From JAUIAS01 sp030425395 (GTDB lineage Bacteria > Pseudomonadota > Alphaproteobacteria > Rhodobacterales > Rhodobacteraceae): DNA of 64,000 nt. Shown one piece after another: positions 42,375 to 50,616 of the stretch. Position 1 is the first letter of the stretch, and each line of letters begins with the position of its first letter. The notes beneath the pieces were generated by a model that saw only the letters and a program-made list of their open reading frames with translations, did not search any database and was not told the DNA's origin. Position numbers and translations under genes: made by a program. Where the stretch lies: positions 1,736,001-1,800,000 of the forward strand of contig CP121336.1 in the NCBI GenBank assembly GCA_043553855.1, in the 5' to 3' direction.

Positions 42375-43246
42375 TGGCGTTCCCCCTCTGTCAGGCGGTT
42401 ACGGTAGCGGCTGGACACCTGATCGAAGAACACGATGGTGCCGAACAGCAGAACGAAGATGGCGGCAGCCTCATCAAACCGCCCCGGTCCCCAGGCCATT
42501 GCGTTGCGCAGTTCGTAGCCCAGACCGCCCGCACCCACGAACCCAAGAATGGCCGAGGCCCGAATGTTGATTTCAAAGCGCAGCAGTGTGTAACTGAGGT
42601 AGTTGGGTGCAACCTGCGGCAGCACACCCAGCAGCATCCGTTGTGCCCATGTGGCCCCGGTCGATGCCAGACCTTCGACAGGTTTCAGGTCAGCGTTCTC
42701 GGCCACTTCGGAAAACATTTTTCCAAGTGCGCCAGCCGTGTGAATGGCAATCGCGATCATGGCGGGCACGGGACCGCCGCCGAGCACAAAGATAAGCATC
42801 AGTGCGATCACAATTTCCGGCACAGCGCGCATCATGTCCGAGATGCGGCGGAAGAGCGGGATCAACCGCGGCCATTTGGCAAGACCGCGTGTGCCCGCAA
42901 GCGATAGAAAAAGACCGCCGATCGCTCCGATCAAAGTCGATACTGCAGCGATGTTGATGGTCTCAATTAGCGCAGGAAAATATTGCGCGATCAGGCCGGG
43001 TAAATCAGCGCGCTTTTCCCAAGCCTCAGAAAGGACGTCAGCCGGATAGTCGCCGATTTGATGCAGACCGTCCCAGAAGCCACCGGCGTTTCGGTCATCT
43101 GCGATGTTGAAACCGGACACCATCAGAACGGCGAAAATTAACAGTGTCAGCCCGCCATAAAGTCGGCGACGCTGCACTTGTGCCATGTAGCTGGACTGAA
43201 TGCTGTCCACGCTTTTGGGCGCTTGGTCTATTGAGATGTCCGTCAT
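42371..43246 (-). CDS. phnE: phosphonate ABC transporter permease PhnE1
   Basis: The 291-residue inner-membrane permease of the PhnCDE importer has an N-terminal membrane helix, a periplasmic loop and five further helices, with the EAA loop AENADLKPVEGLASTGATWAQRMLLG that contacts the ATPase PhnC. It follows phnD by 64 bp, which contain a strong hairpin, and overlaps phnE2. No signs of damage. Confidence 0.94.
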   Translation of the reverse strand: MTDISIDQAPKSVDSIQSSYMAQVQRRRLYGGLTLLIFAVLMVSGFNIADDRNAGGFWDGLHQIGDYPADVLSEAWEKRADLPGLIAQYFPALIETINIAAVSTLIGAIGGLFLSLAGTRGLAKWPRLIPLFRRISDMMRAVPEIVIALMLIFVLGGGPVPAMIAIAIHTAGALGKMFSEVAENADLKPVEGLASTGATWAQRMLLGVLPQVAPNYLSYTLLRFEINIRASAILGFVGAGGLGYELRNAMAWGPGRFDEAAAIFVLLFGTIVFFDQVSSRYRNRLTEGERQ

Positions 43247-43268
43247 ACTACCCTCGAGACAAAAGAAT

Positions 43269-43293
43269 ACCGGTAGCCCAACGGGCTACCGGT
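43269..43293. other. hairpin between phnD and phnE1
   Basis: ACCGGTAGCCC (43269-43279) and GGGCTACCGGT (43283-43293) form a perfect 11-bp stem with a 3-base loop. No strong T-run follows. Such stems after binding-protein genes often stabilise the upstream mRNA and reduce permease expression. Confidence 0.6.
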
Positions 43294-43310
43294 TTCGTGA
43301 GGAAAACGAC

Positions 43311-44222
43311 TTAGCCGCCTATCTTGGCTTTGCGGGCTTCGACGATGGAAATGTAGGTGTCGTGGCTTACCGGCTGGAAGCCGAGTGTATCACCTGAAGC
43401 AACACCATAGGCGCAGTCTGGGTCCGCTTCGTAAAGACCGTCCACCAGTGCTGTCATTTTTGCGCGCACGTCGGCCGGCAGGGCCTTGCGGAGAACGATG
43501 GGGCCTTCGGGGATGACTTTGGATTTCCAGATTTGAACCATGTCGTTCATATCGACCAGCCCAGCGTCAACTGCTTTGCGCAACGCGCCGGAGTTGTAAC
43601 CATCTTCCCAGTTGCCCTGAGCGTCAGCCCACGTCACGCCGCCGTCGATATCACCGTTATTCACTGCAACGATTGTCTGCTCGTGGCCACCGGTGAATTT
43701 CACCTCACCGAAATATTCGCCACTCTTCATGGTCACGCCCGCCTTGTACTGCGGGATCTCAATGGAGGGGATGAGGTAGCCGGATGTGGAGTTCGGGTCG
43801 CCAAATCCAAAAACCTTGCCTTCCATATCGTCAAGCGAGGTGATGCCGCTGTCTTTGCGGGCAAAACCGATCGAGTGATAGCCGACGGAACCGTCCACAT
43901 TGACCTTGATCAGAACAGGCTCAACGGCTTCGGGGTCTTGCAGGAAGGTTGCTGCGTAGGCCGACGCGCCAAGCCATGCCATGTCGATGTTGCCGCCCAG
44001 CAAACCCTGGATGACGCCATTGTAGTCCGCAGGCGCGAACAGTTTGGTTTCAACACCCAGTGTTTCGGTCGTGTAGTCGGCGAGGCACTGGTAGGAGTTC
44101 ATCCGGTCCTGGGCATTTTCGCCGCCAAGAATGCCGATGCGGAATTCCGTGATTTCTCCTGCGAAGGCACCTGTGCCAAGAGCAGTCGTGGCGGCAAGCG
44201 CCAAAGCGAGGGTCATTTTCAT
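43311..44222 (-). CDS. phnD: phosphonate ABC transporter, periplasmic binding protein PhnD
   Basis: The 303-residue exported protein has a signal peptide (cut after TGAFA, near residue 20) and the PhnD-type phosphonate-binding fold: FRIGILGGENAQDR, MAWLGASAYAATF and FGDPNSTSGYLIPS, where the conserved S-T-S loop binds the phosphonate oxygens. A frame opening at 44474 is longer, but 44222 gives the signal peptide. It follows phnC by 91 bp. Confidence 0.95.
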   Translation of the reverse strand: MKMTLALALAATTALGTGAFAGEITEFRIGILGGENAQDRMNSYQCLADYTTETLGVETKLFAPADYNGVIQGLLGGNIDMAWLGASAYAATFLQDPEAVEPVLIKVNVDGSVGYHSIGFARKDSGITSLDDMEGKVFGFGDPNSTSGYLIPSIEIPQYKAGVTMKSGEYFGEVKFTGGHEQTIVAVNNGDIDGGVTWADAQGNWEDGYNSGALRKAVDAGLVDMNDMVQIWKSKVIPEGPIVLRKALPADVRAKMTALVDGLYEADPDCAYGVASGDTLGFQPVSHDTYISIVEARKAKIGG

Positions 44223-44313
44223 GGTTGTCTCCAGTGTTTTGCCCAACAGCCTATTGGCCATTTGAGGGCGGGTTGATTCAGGTGGCCCGCGAAAGGTGCG
44301 GGGAGAAACTGGC

Positions 44314-45129
44314 TCAGGCGTAGGCTTCCGCGCCGCGGACCTCTGACCTGTCCAGTGTTTCGATTTCGGTTGATGTGGCGGCTTCGGAAAAACCTGCGCC
44401 TGCTCCATAAATGTCGCGCGCGACCCCTGTTGTGAGTTGAGTGGGCGTACCGTCAAAAACGATCCGTCCATCACGCATCCCGATCACGCGGTCACAATAG
44501 CGTCGCGCGGTGTCCAGCGTATGCAGGTTGGCTATGACCATGCGCCCGTCTTGTTCGTGAATATCGCGCAATGATTGCATCACTACCTGCGCGTTCATGG
44601 GATCAAGAGAGGCGATGGGTTCATCCGCCAGAATGATCTTGGGGTCCTGCATCAGCGCCCGTGCGATCGCAACGCGCTGCTGTTGGCCGCCTGACAGCGC
44701 CTCTGCGCGTTTGGGCGCTTGTTCGGCAATCCCCAAGCGATCCAGAATCTCGATGGCTTTGTGGATGTCCGATTGCGGGTACAGATTGAACATGGTCGCA
44801 AACGTGGAGCGCTTATTCAGGGTCCCATGCAAGACATTCGAGACCACATCCATGCGCGGCACGAGGTTGAACTGCTGAAAGATCATTGCGCAGCGAGACT
44901 GCCAATCGCGCCGCGCCGCACCGCGTAGTGTCGTGATCTCTTCGCCTTCGAAGGTGATCGTTCCACTTGTGGCATCGCTCAGGCGATTGACCATTCTGAG
45001 GAGTGTGGATTTACCGGCACCAGAGCGGCCGATGATCCCAATCATCGTTGGTTTGTCCACTGAGATATTGGCTGCATCTACAGCCGTCTTGTCTCCAAAC
45101 TTCTTTGTCAGAAAATCTATTTTCAGCAT
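44314..45129 (-). CDS. phnC: phosphonate ABC transporter ATP-binding protein PhnC
   Basis: The 271-residue ATPase of the PhnCDE importer has Walker A GRSGAGKST (34-42), ABC signature LSGGQQQRVAIAR, Walker B ILADEPIASLD and a switch His (IANLHTLDTARRY), as in PhnC. The ATG 45129 follows a GGGGG-rich ribosome site. It is first in the transport unit; the 217-bp upstream region contains Pho-box-like elements. Confidence 0.95.
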   Translation of the reverse strand: MLKIDFLTKKFGDKTAVDAANISVDKPTMIGIIGRSGAGKSTLLRMVNRLSDATSGTITFEGEEITTLRGAARRDWQSRCAMIFQQFNLVPRMDVVSNVLHGTLNKRSTFATMFNLYPQSDIHKAIEILDRLGIAEQAPKRAEALSGGQQQRVAIARALMQDPKIILADEPIASLDPMNAQVVMQSLRDIHEQDGRMVIANLHTLDTARRYCDRVIGMRDGRIVFDGTPTQLTTGVARDIYGAGAGFSEAATSTEIETLDRSEVRGAEAYA

Positions 45130-45209
45130 ATCGCCCCCATGTTTAGGGGGCTGATACTGGCTTTTGGCTACACCCACATGACAGTTGTGATTCAGTTTCT
45201 TGTCACGAG

Positions 45210-45228
45210 TACAACGTTTTTATGACAA
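45210..45228 (-). promoter_or_regulatory. partial Pho-box-like element toward phnC
   Basis: On the minus strand TTGTCATAAAA matches 10 of 11 bases of the first half of the E. coli-type Pho box, but the second half matches poorly. A CTGTCAT half-site also occurs at 45184-45178. They lie 49-99 bp before phnC and may add to the stronger box at 45297-45315. Confidence 0.35.
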
Positions 45229-45296
45229 CGGCTTTTATCGTGAAAAATCCAGAACGCCCCCGGACTGCACCAACCGCAAATTTTTTATCCACAGAG

Positions 45297-45315
45297 AGGT
45301 CATAAAACTGTTACA
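45297..45315 (+). promoter_or_regulatory. Pho box in the phnC / small secreted protein control region
   Basis: AGGTCATAAAACTGTTACA matches 16 of 19 bases of the classic PhoB site CTGTCATAAAACTGTCACA. It lies 32 bp before the plus-strand small gene and 168 bp from phnC. PhoB control of phn transport genes is well known; the match supports phosphate-starvation control here. Confidence 0.62.
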
Positions 45316-45346
45316 AAGTGAGTGCGGTCCAAGGTAAGCTGTTTCC

Positions 45347-45640
45347 ATGATCACGCGTATACTCCCGATAATAGCCGTCTCCATGACCTTACCAACGGTT
45401 GTTGACGCCAGAATGCCGGATGTCAGCTGCGATGACAGCACACGCATGATGAATATGTTGACGAAGGTTTTGGGTGCAGAACGTCAGGGCAAGGGCCTGC
45501 GCGACCCGGATACGATGCTGGAAGTTTGGGTCACGCGCAGAAATGGCGAATGGATGATTGTGCAGAACTACGCAAACGGTACGTCCTGCATTGTTGCCAT
45601 GGGCGACCATTGGGAAACCAGCCGGACAGGACCCGCCTAA
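45347..45640 (+). CDS. small secreted protein of unknown function
   Basis: A 97-residue protein with a signal peptide (1-21, cut after VVDA) and a mature domain of about 76 residues. Two cysteines (28 and 81) could form a disulfide. The centre EVWVTRRNGEWMIVQNYANGTS looks like a small beta-rich domain. I do not recognise the family. It lies 32 bp downstream of a good Pho box and diverges from phnC, so it may be a phosphate-starvation gene. The ribosome site is weak. Confidence 0.65.
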   Translation: MITRILPIIAVSMTLPTVVDARMPDVSCDDSTRMMNMLTKVLGAERQGKGLRDPDTMLEVWVTRRNGEWMIVQNYANGTSCIVAMGDHWETSRTGPA

Positions 45641-46035
45641 ATCACAGCTTCTTTCAACAATCTGTTGCAGGGGCAGGAGGCTGTGAGTGCTGCATATCGT
45701 CTTGCACTCATTGAAAGTTCGATAATTTCAATGAGCCGCGACTGATTTTGCCGAAGGCTGATGAGAGGGCGATGCCAAGTTGTGTGCCCCATGTGACCCC
45801 GTTTGGGGATTGGGATGTGCGTGGGTAAACTGGGAAATTTCCAAGCCCCTCCAGCGGACAGCGCAACTTGAACTCGAAGCGATACCGCAGCCGCAGTTTA
45901 CGAAGCTAACGTTGGCGATTTGGAGACGGAGAGAACAAGGATTGAGCGCGTGAGTGTTTCTGCACGATCAATCGAGGAAATGATCGAAATGGAGTACCTG
46001 ACCCCATTTGCATGGCTTTAGGGTATTTGACACGT
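45641..46035. other. gene-free stretch downstream of the small secreted gene, bordering an integrase remnant
   Basis: These 395 bases hold no frame with believable coding features. Near its right end is the inverted repeat AAATGG-(11)-CCATTT (45987-46009). The rest shows nothing I can assign. Its position next to a truncated integrase and tRNA suggests leftover mobile DNA. Confidence 0.5.
45987..46009. repeat. small inverted repeat near the integrase break point
   Basis: AAATGG (45987-45992) and CCATTT (46004-46009) flank 11 bases (AGTACCTGACC) in a REP-like arrangement. It lies 27 bp beyond the integrase fragment's stop and could mark the end of an inserted element. Not assigned to a named family. 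Confidence 0.35.
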
Positions 46036-46308
46036 TCAGTTTTGAAAATGGTGCTTAATGACACCCGGATCACCGCCAGCCGCCAGAATGGTGCGCGCCT
46101 CATCTTTCAACTTTCGGGCATCCGCGAGCGTAACGCTTGGATATGCCCCAAAGGAAAGACGCTTCTCACGCCCTCCGATCCGGTATTTCAAGTGCCACAG
46201 CTTCGATCCACTTGGCGTGACAGTGACGTAGAGTCCGTCAAAATCGGACACTTTGTAGGGCTTTTCCTTAGGCTTCAGTGCTCTCAGTTGCGCGTCACTC
46301 AGGGGCAT
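46036..46308 (-). pseudogene. truncated tyrosine integrase (N-terminal arm-binding domain only)
   Basis: The 90-residue frame starts MPLSDAQLRALKPKEKPYK and matches the DUF4102 arm-DNA-binding domain of P4-type phage and island integrases (YVTVTPSGSKLWHLKYRIGGREKRLSFGAYPSVTLADAR). It breaks off after the normal RTILAAGGDPG, ending in a short unrelated tail. The core-binding and catalytic domains (about 300 residues) are missing, so it cannot recombine DNA. It reads away from the tRNA-Thr 3' end, 164 bp downstream of it, the usual place for an island integrase. Confidence 0.85.
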
Positions 46309-46371
46309 TTGGGGGCATCCTAATTTACCGATTCCCGCGATGCCCCCAGAAACGCCCCCATTCTGGGGGCA
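46302..46371. repeat. GGGGGCA-type repeats upstream of the integrase fragment
   Basis: GGGGCAT (46302-46308), GGGGGCAT (46311-46318) and a perfect 11-bp inverted repeat TGCCCCCAGAA (46341-46351) / TTCTGGGGGCA (46361-46371) crowd the region around the integrase start. P4-like integrase genes are commonly preceded by such GGGGGCA arrays, likely arm-type binding sites or autoregulatory sites. Confidence 0.6.
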
Positions 46372-46472
46372 CTTCATCAGATCATATCGCCCCTCATCGG
46401 ACAAACAGACACCGTAAAACCTATTTAAACCAAAGGGTTTTGGATGTAACCGGATCATTTCGGATGAGAAAG

Positions 46473-46548
46473 TGGTGCCTCAAGAGGGACTCGAACCCCC
46501 GACCTTGTCCTTACGAAGGACCTGCTCTACCAGCTGAGCTATTGAGGC
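46473..46548 (-). tRNA. tRNA-Thr (anticodon CGT)
   Basis: The 76-base minus-strand gene folds as a cloverleaf: acceptor GCCTCAA/TTGAGGC, D arm GCTC/GAGC, anticodon loop TTCGTAA (CGT at 34-36), T arm GGGGG/CCCTC around TTCGAGT, discriminator A and an encoded CCA. One mismatch occurs at the top of the anticodon stem (27-43). G1-C72, C2-G71, G35 and U36 fit threonine identity. Its 3' end faces the integrase remnant, marking an island attachment site. Confidence 0.95.
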
Positions 46549-46704
46549 GAACCGAGGGTGCGTTTAAACGCAACGGAGCGCCCTTTCAAGCGCCTTTCGT
46601 TTAGAAATCGGTGGGGATCTAGGCAGCGTAAGCGCGGCGACAGTGGTGTTTCTGATCCGGGAGTGCAAGTTAACCCGGCTCGGTTAGATCGTGTATATGT
46701 CCGG

Positions 46705-47169
46705 CTATCGCAGCGCATAAAGTTCGATCTGGACGCTGCTTTGATTGCGGGCACCGGTTCCGACAAAAAGCGTGTTGTTGACCCATTCGTATCGGGTGTC
46801 GCCAGTTTCCAGTCTGGCATGGGTGCGCATGTAATAGCTGTCTGGATCTACCTGTTCGCCTCGGCCAATGGCCTGAATTACGTCGGCAGGGCCGTGGCGA
46901 TAGCCGTAATTGATGATTTCAATCGTTGCTCCGTCATGGGTTTCCATCGCGTAGCGGGTATCCAGTTCCGCCAGACCGTTGGGGAAGATGGTTTGCCAGT
47001 CCGCCCCAACATTCAGGATCCGGCCAGAAATGACAGGCCCGGTGACCGTTCCGCCGATGATGGGGATGATGCGGCGCCCGCCCGCGCGGCCTGCACCCAT
47101 TTCACGGATTGGGGCAAGATCGACGGTCAGGGTGCAGGCATGTTCAAGCTTTGGTGTGGGCAAATCCAT
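46705..47169 (-). CDS. DUF3237 family protein
   Basis: The 154-residue cytoplasmic protein fits DUF3237 (beta-barrel family): LEHACTLTVDLAPIREMG at the start, GRRIIPIIGGTVTGPVISGRILN, DTRYAMETHDGATIEIINYG and YYMRTHARLETGD. The biochemical role of the family is unknown; members often sit in catabolic clusters. The start at 47169 gives the family N terminus. It ends the minus-strand LysR-associated cluster, 84 bp after the DUF3726 gene. Confidence 0.85.
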   Translation of the reverse strand: MDLPTPKLEHACTLTVDLAPIREMGAGRAGGRRIIPIIGGTVTGPVISGRILNVGADWQTIFPNGLAELDTRYAMETHDGATIEIINYGYRHGPADVIQAIGRGEQVDPDSYYMRTHARLETGDTRYEWVNNTLFVGTGARNQSSVQIELYALR

Positions 47170-47253
47170 GGTGTGTGTGGCCGCTCTTTGATGCAAGGCT
47201 GACAGGATGGCTCGTGGGCATTTTGAAATCAACCCGGATGGCGCGTCAGTCCG

Positions 47254-47907
47254 TCAGTCGTTGTCTGACAACCCGGCCCCGGCCCCCGAAAGCCGACTTT
47301 CTTCGGTGGCGGGGGCATAGGTTCTGTGCGCCAGCCCGTTCAGACAGGCAGCGTCTTCGTCTGTCATATTGGCTCTGGTCATGTGCGGCGTGGGTCGGCC
47401 GGACAAAGTGGCTGAGACACGACATTGGATGCTGTCCGTCTCAGGGCTCAGGAAGGCTGCATCGGACCCGTCGATCCGCAGGGTTCCGTCTGTCAGGGCA
47501 TGGGCCGTCGTGCCTTGCCAGCAAAGCGTGATGGTCTGGGCCCGCGCGCGCGCCATCGCCAGTGCAAAGGGGATCAGAAAGACGGGAAACGCAGTGCGCC
47601 CGATAGTCGTTTCCTTGTCGGGGTCCAGATCGTGGGCGTGGTCGCTCAGACAGGTTCCCGTGGCAACCGGGCACAGTATGCCGCCGGGCGCGGTCCATGG
47701 GCCATCGATCGCGCTTGGGGCGATGGCTGCATGATCCGCCCCGTCGTTTGCGGTGAGCAGTCGGGTAAACGGTCCGACGGCATCAACGCCGTGTTCCAAA
47801 AGAGTGCGCAACGCCTTACCGGCGTCTTCGGCAAGACCCCAGCTCATACCAGCACCGCGGGCCGCCTTTTTCGCCAGTGCTTCGACCTCATTCAGGGAAT
47901 AGGTCAT
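47254..47907 (-). CDS. DUF3726 family protein
   Basis: The 217-residue protein starts MTYSLNEVEALAKKAARGAGMSWGLAEDAGKALRTL, the hallmark of DUF3726, and has no signal peptide, membrane segment or recognisable catalytic motif. Four cysteines are present (in ILCPVATGTC, ITLCWQ, SIQCRV), with another near the end. DUF3726 genes are largely alphaproteobacterial. Its ATG overlaps the stop of the upstream 564-residue gene (ATGA), so the two products are made together and may form a complex. Confidence 0.8.
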   Translation of the reverse strand: MTYSLNEVEALAKKAARGAGMSWGLAEDAGKALRTLLEHGVDAVGPFTRLLTANDGADHAAIAPSAIDGPWTAPGGILCPVATGTCLSDHAHDLDPDKETTIGRTAFPVFLIPFALAMARARAQTITLCWQGTTAHALTDGTLRIDGSDAAFLSPETDSIQCRVSATLSGRPTPHMTRANMTDEDAACLNGLAHRTYAPATEESRLSGAGAGLSDND

Positions 47908-49598
47908 TGGGCGGCCTGCATCATCGGCGGATAGGTCCAGTCGTCGGCGGAGTCCTGACCCAAATCCTGAGGGAAAGGCGCGTTGCGAAACATGTTGATC
48001 CGCACCCAGCGATCGGAACGGGGATCAAAATGCACGGCCCCAAAGAACGACAGTTTTGCCCGCAACAAATCTATCGGAAGCAAATCGGCCGCAATCGTGT
48101 TGTCGCGGATTTCGGCATAGGGGCATTGCGCGGCGATCTGCACACGCCGCACAATGTGGCGGTGTTCGGGGTGGCGCAGCAGGAATTCGGCGACCTTTTT
48201 CTCAGGCGCGGTCCTCAGGTCGTCAAACAGAAACGCCGCGTCGCGTCCCGGGGCAAGCGGTTGCGCAAAAGCGGCAACGTCGTCTTCTCTTTCTCCCAGA
48301 CGGGGTTCAAGTTTTTCTTCGGACGTGTACCAGACACGCGCTTGGGAAGCGGCAATTTTCCAATCAGTGTCGATCGCCCATCCATAGATGTGGCGCAGGA
48401 GAACGCGCAGTTTCGATAGCGGCATGGATCCGTCGATTGTGAAAGTGTTCGTTTCGTCGGCTGCCATTGTGTCGCTGAGGTCATCCACAAGCGCGCCAAA
48501 CGGTTCGATCAGCAAGGATACAAGCTGTTCTTGCGCCTCGAGCCCGGTATTGTCGCGTGCCCACGTCCACAGCCGGTCCCATGGCTGGTCGCACTCAAGC
48601 GGTTCAGCCTCAAGATGTGCGGCAATTCGGGCCAGATCTTGCCGCAGGGTGTCCAGCTTTTCGATTTGGATAGGATGAGCGGAGCTCCATGTGTCCACGT
48701 TGATCCGGGCACGATGGAGAAGTTGATGAAATTGAGTGATTTCATCTTTGGTTGCACTGGCAAGACCCCGCACCCGTGCCAGTGCGGTTTCTCGGGCCAT
48801 GATCCAGTTGTTCAGAAGAGCAGGGTGATTGAGCAGATACGGTGCCATCCCAAGGCCGGTTGAATTGCCAATGCCGAACCGACGGCGCAGGTCGGGGGCA
48901 AGGGTAGTCGCCGTTTCGGGTGCGCGCATACGGGCCACATGTTCCACAAGATCCATAACGAAAGCACGAGTAAGATAAACCGAAAGCATTTCGATCTGGA
49001 AAGGTGCCTTGAATTCAGGGCGGTCGGATGTTGCTTCGCGATCGGCAGCACCCAGCTTGCCCGATCCGTAGACCGCAGTCGTGCGCATAAGATAGCCGAC
49101 ATCGTTGATCGTCGCCGCGTCTGGCTGTTCGCCTGCGGCCAGCTTGTCCACGACATAATCCCATAGGCGAGCGGACCTGTTCGCGCGTGACACGGAAAGT
49201 TCAGTTTCGCTGACTCGCCCGGCTTCCTGTTTTGGGATGTTGGCGCGCAGGCGCTCTATATCGCGCTGGTCGGGAATGCCATCGAACAGGGTAAATGTGG
49301 CGTCCCATTCCGTGGCGATCACCCGGTCAGATCGTTTTTCCGGTGGCAGGTCATGGCCGAACGCGACCAGAGAATAACTGCGCCGGGGCCCATGTGCACA
49401 ATAGACTGCGTGCCCTACGCCACGTGCATCGATATCAAAGACAGGGACGTCAAAGCGCCAGCCTTCGGATTTGATGCGGCGCAACAGAGTGCGCATGAAT
49501 GAAAGGCGGCATTGATGAAATGCCCCCATCCGGGACAGGCGCATCACTTCATCAGGATCGCGCAGCGGTGCGGCCATATTTATCTGATCGGTGCCCAT
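47904..49598 (-). CDS. uncharacterised 564-residue protein of the LysR/ALDH/M19 cluster
   Basis: I do not recognise this family. It is a soluble, mostly helical protein without signal peptide or membrane segments. Notable stretches are RMGAFHQCRLSFMRTLLRRI near the N terminus, a central GIGNSTGLGMAPYLLNHPALLNNW with a glycine-rich turn, and a C-terminal HPEHRHIVRRVQIAAQCPYAEIRDN. The ATG at 49598 has AGGAGG seven bases upstream; a longer frame from 49676 is rejected. It is coupled to DUF3726 and follows the dipeptidase by 29 bp. It may be the key enzyme of this pathway. Confidence 0.7.
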   Translation of the reverse strand: MGTDQINMAAPLRDPDEVMRLSRMGAFHQCRLSFMRTLLRRIKSEGWRFDVPVFDIDARGVGHAVYCAHGPRRSYSLVAFGHDLPPEKRSDRVIATEWDATFTLFDGIPDQRDIERLRANIPKQEAGRVSETELSVSRANRSARLWDYVVDKLAAGEQPDAATINDVGYLMRTTAVYGSGKLGAADREATSDRPEFKAPFQIEMLSVYLTRAFVMDLVEHVARMRAPETATTLAPDLRRRFGIGNSTGLGMAPYLLNHPALLNNWIMARETALARVRGLASATKDEITQFHQLLHRARINVDTWSSAHPIQIEKLDTLRQDLARIAAHLEAEPLECDQPWDRLWTWARDNTGLEAQEQLVSLLIEPFGALVDDLSDTMAADETNTFTIDGSMPLSKLRVLLRHIYGWAIDTDWKIAASQARVWYTSEEKLEPRLGEREDDVAAFAQPLAPGRDAAFLFDDLRTAPEKKVAEFLLRHPEHRHIVRRVQIAAQCPYAEIRDNTIAADLLPIDLLRAKLSFFGAVHFDPRSDRWVRINMFRNAPFPQDLGQDSADDWTYPPMMQAAQ

Positions 49599-49627
49599 AA
49601 TGCGCCTCCTTTCGGGTCCAACGTGGC

Positions 49628-50611
49628 TTAGTTCGCCTGAGCCGGGCCAAAGTTTTCGGCAAAGAAACGGTGCCAATTGTCACCCATCAGATCCGCGATT
49701 TCACCGTCGTCAAAGCCGATCTTGCCCAGCCCTTTTTCGATGTTACCGAAATCGCGGTTGTCGTTGAACCATGCCGGCATCGGCGGAAAGCCCGGCGCGC
49801 TGGCTGATCCTTCGCCATAGTCGATTTCCTTGCTCCAGCGCCCTACGCGCATCCATTCCACAACACTGTCAGGTTGATCCTGACACAGGTCGGTGCCGAT
49901 ACCAAAATGCCCGATCCCAAACGTATCAGCGGCACGAGCGACCATTTCGCAGAAACTATCCAACGTGCAGTCGGATTTGTCTTTGAGATGGTGCGGATAG
50001 AGCGAAAAGCCCATCATGCCGCCGTTCTGGGTTACAGCACGCACGACATCGTCGCGTTTGTTGCGAAGGGCAGGTTGCCACGAATGCAGGTTCGCATGGG
50101 TGATTGCGATGGGACGTTCGGAAATTTCGGCCGCCTCGATGGTGGACCGGTCGGCGGAATGGCTCATGTCCACGACCATTCCGACACGGTTCATTTCCTT
50201 AATGACCTGTTTGCCCATGCGGGTGATGCCGGGGTCCTCGGCCTCGTAGCAGCCGGTGGCGAGCAGGGACTGATTGTTGTAGCTCAGCTGCATGAAGCGC
50301 GCGCCGAGCTTGTGCAGCACCTCAACCAGACCGATATCATCCTCGATTGGACTGGGATTCTGGAAACCAAAGAAGATCGCCGTGCGCCCTGTTTCACGGG
50401 CGCGCACCACGTCTGAAGCCCATTCGCCGTGAAAGATCAGCTCAGGATATTGCTCGAACCAGCGGTTCCACTGTTCGAGGTTCAGAACTGTTTCTCTGAA
50501 ATTTTCGTGATAGGCGATGGTGACATGAACCGCGTCAACGCCCCCGGTCCGCATCTGGCGAAAGATCTTCTCGGACCAGTTGGCGTATTGCAGGCAATCA
50601 ATGCGGTACAT
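49628..50611 (-). CDS. atypical membrane-dipeptidase-like (peptidase M19) protein
   Basis: The 327-residue protein fits the M19 renal-dipeptidase fold: GFQNPSPIEDDIGLVEVLHKLGARFMQLSYNNQS, VDMSHSADRSTIEAAEISERPIAITHAN with two metal-type histidines, and GIGHFGIGTDLCQD near the end. The usual N-terminal HxD metal motif is not visible (the start reads MYRIDCLQYANWS), and no signal peptide is present. So its substrate and metal use likely differ from classic dipeptidases. It begins 5 bases after the aldehyde dehydrogenase stop. Confidence 0.82.
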   Translation of the reverse strand: MYRIDCLQYANWSEKIFRQMRTGGVDAVHVTIAYHENFRETVLNLEQWNRWFEQYPELIFHGEWASDVVRARETGRTAIFFGFQNPSPIEDDIGLVEVLHKLGARFMQLSYNNQSLLATGCYEAEDPGITRMGKQVIKEMNRVGMVVDMSHSADRSTIEAAEISERPIAITHANLHSWQPALRNKRDDVVRAVTQNGGMMGFSLYPHHLKDKSDCTLDSFCEMVARAADTFGIGHFGIGTDLCQDQPDSVVEWMRVGRWSKEIDYGEGSASAPGFPPMPAWFNDNRDFGNIEKGLGKIGFDDGEIADLMGDNWHRFFAENFGPAQAN

Positions 50612-50616
50612 GGCGA

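Noticed and set aside
46341..46371. 11-bp inverted repeat as a terminator
   Set aside because: No T-run on either side. The GGGGGCA units and integrase position favour integrase-associated repeats.
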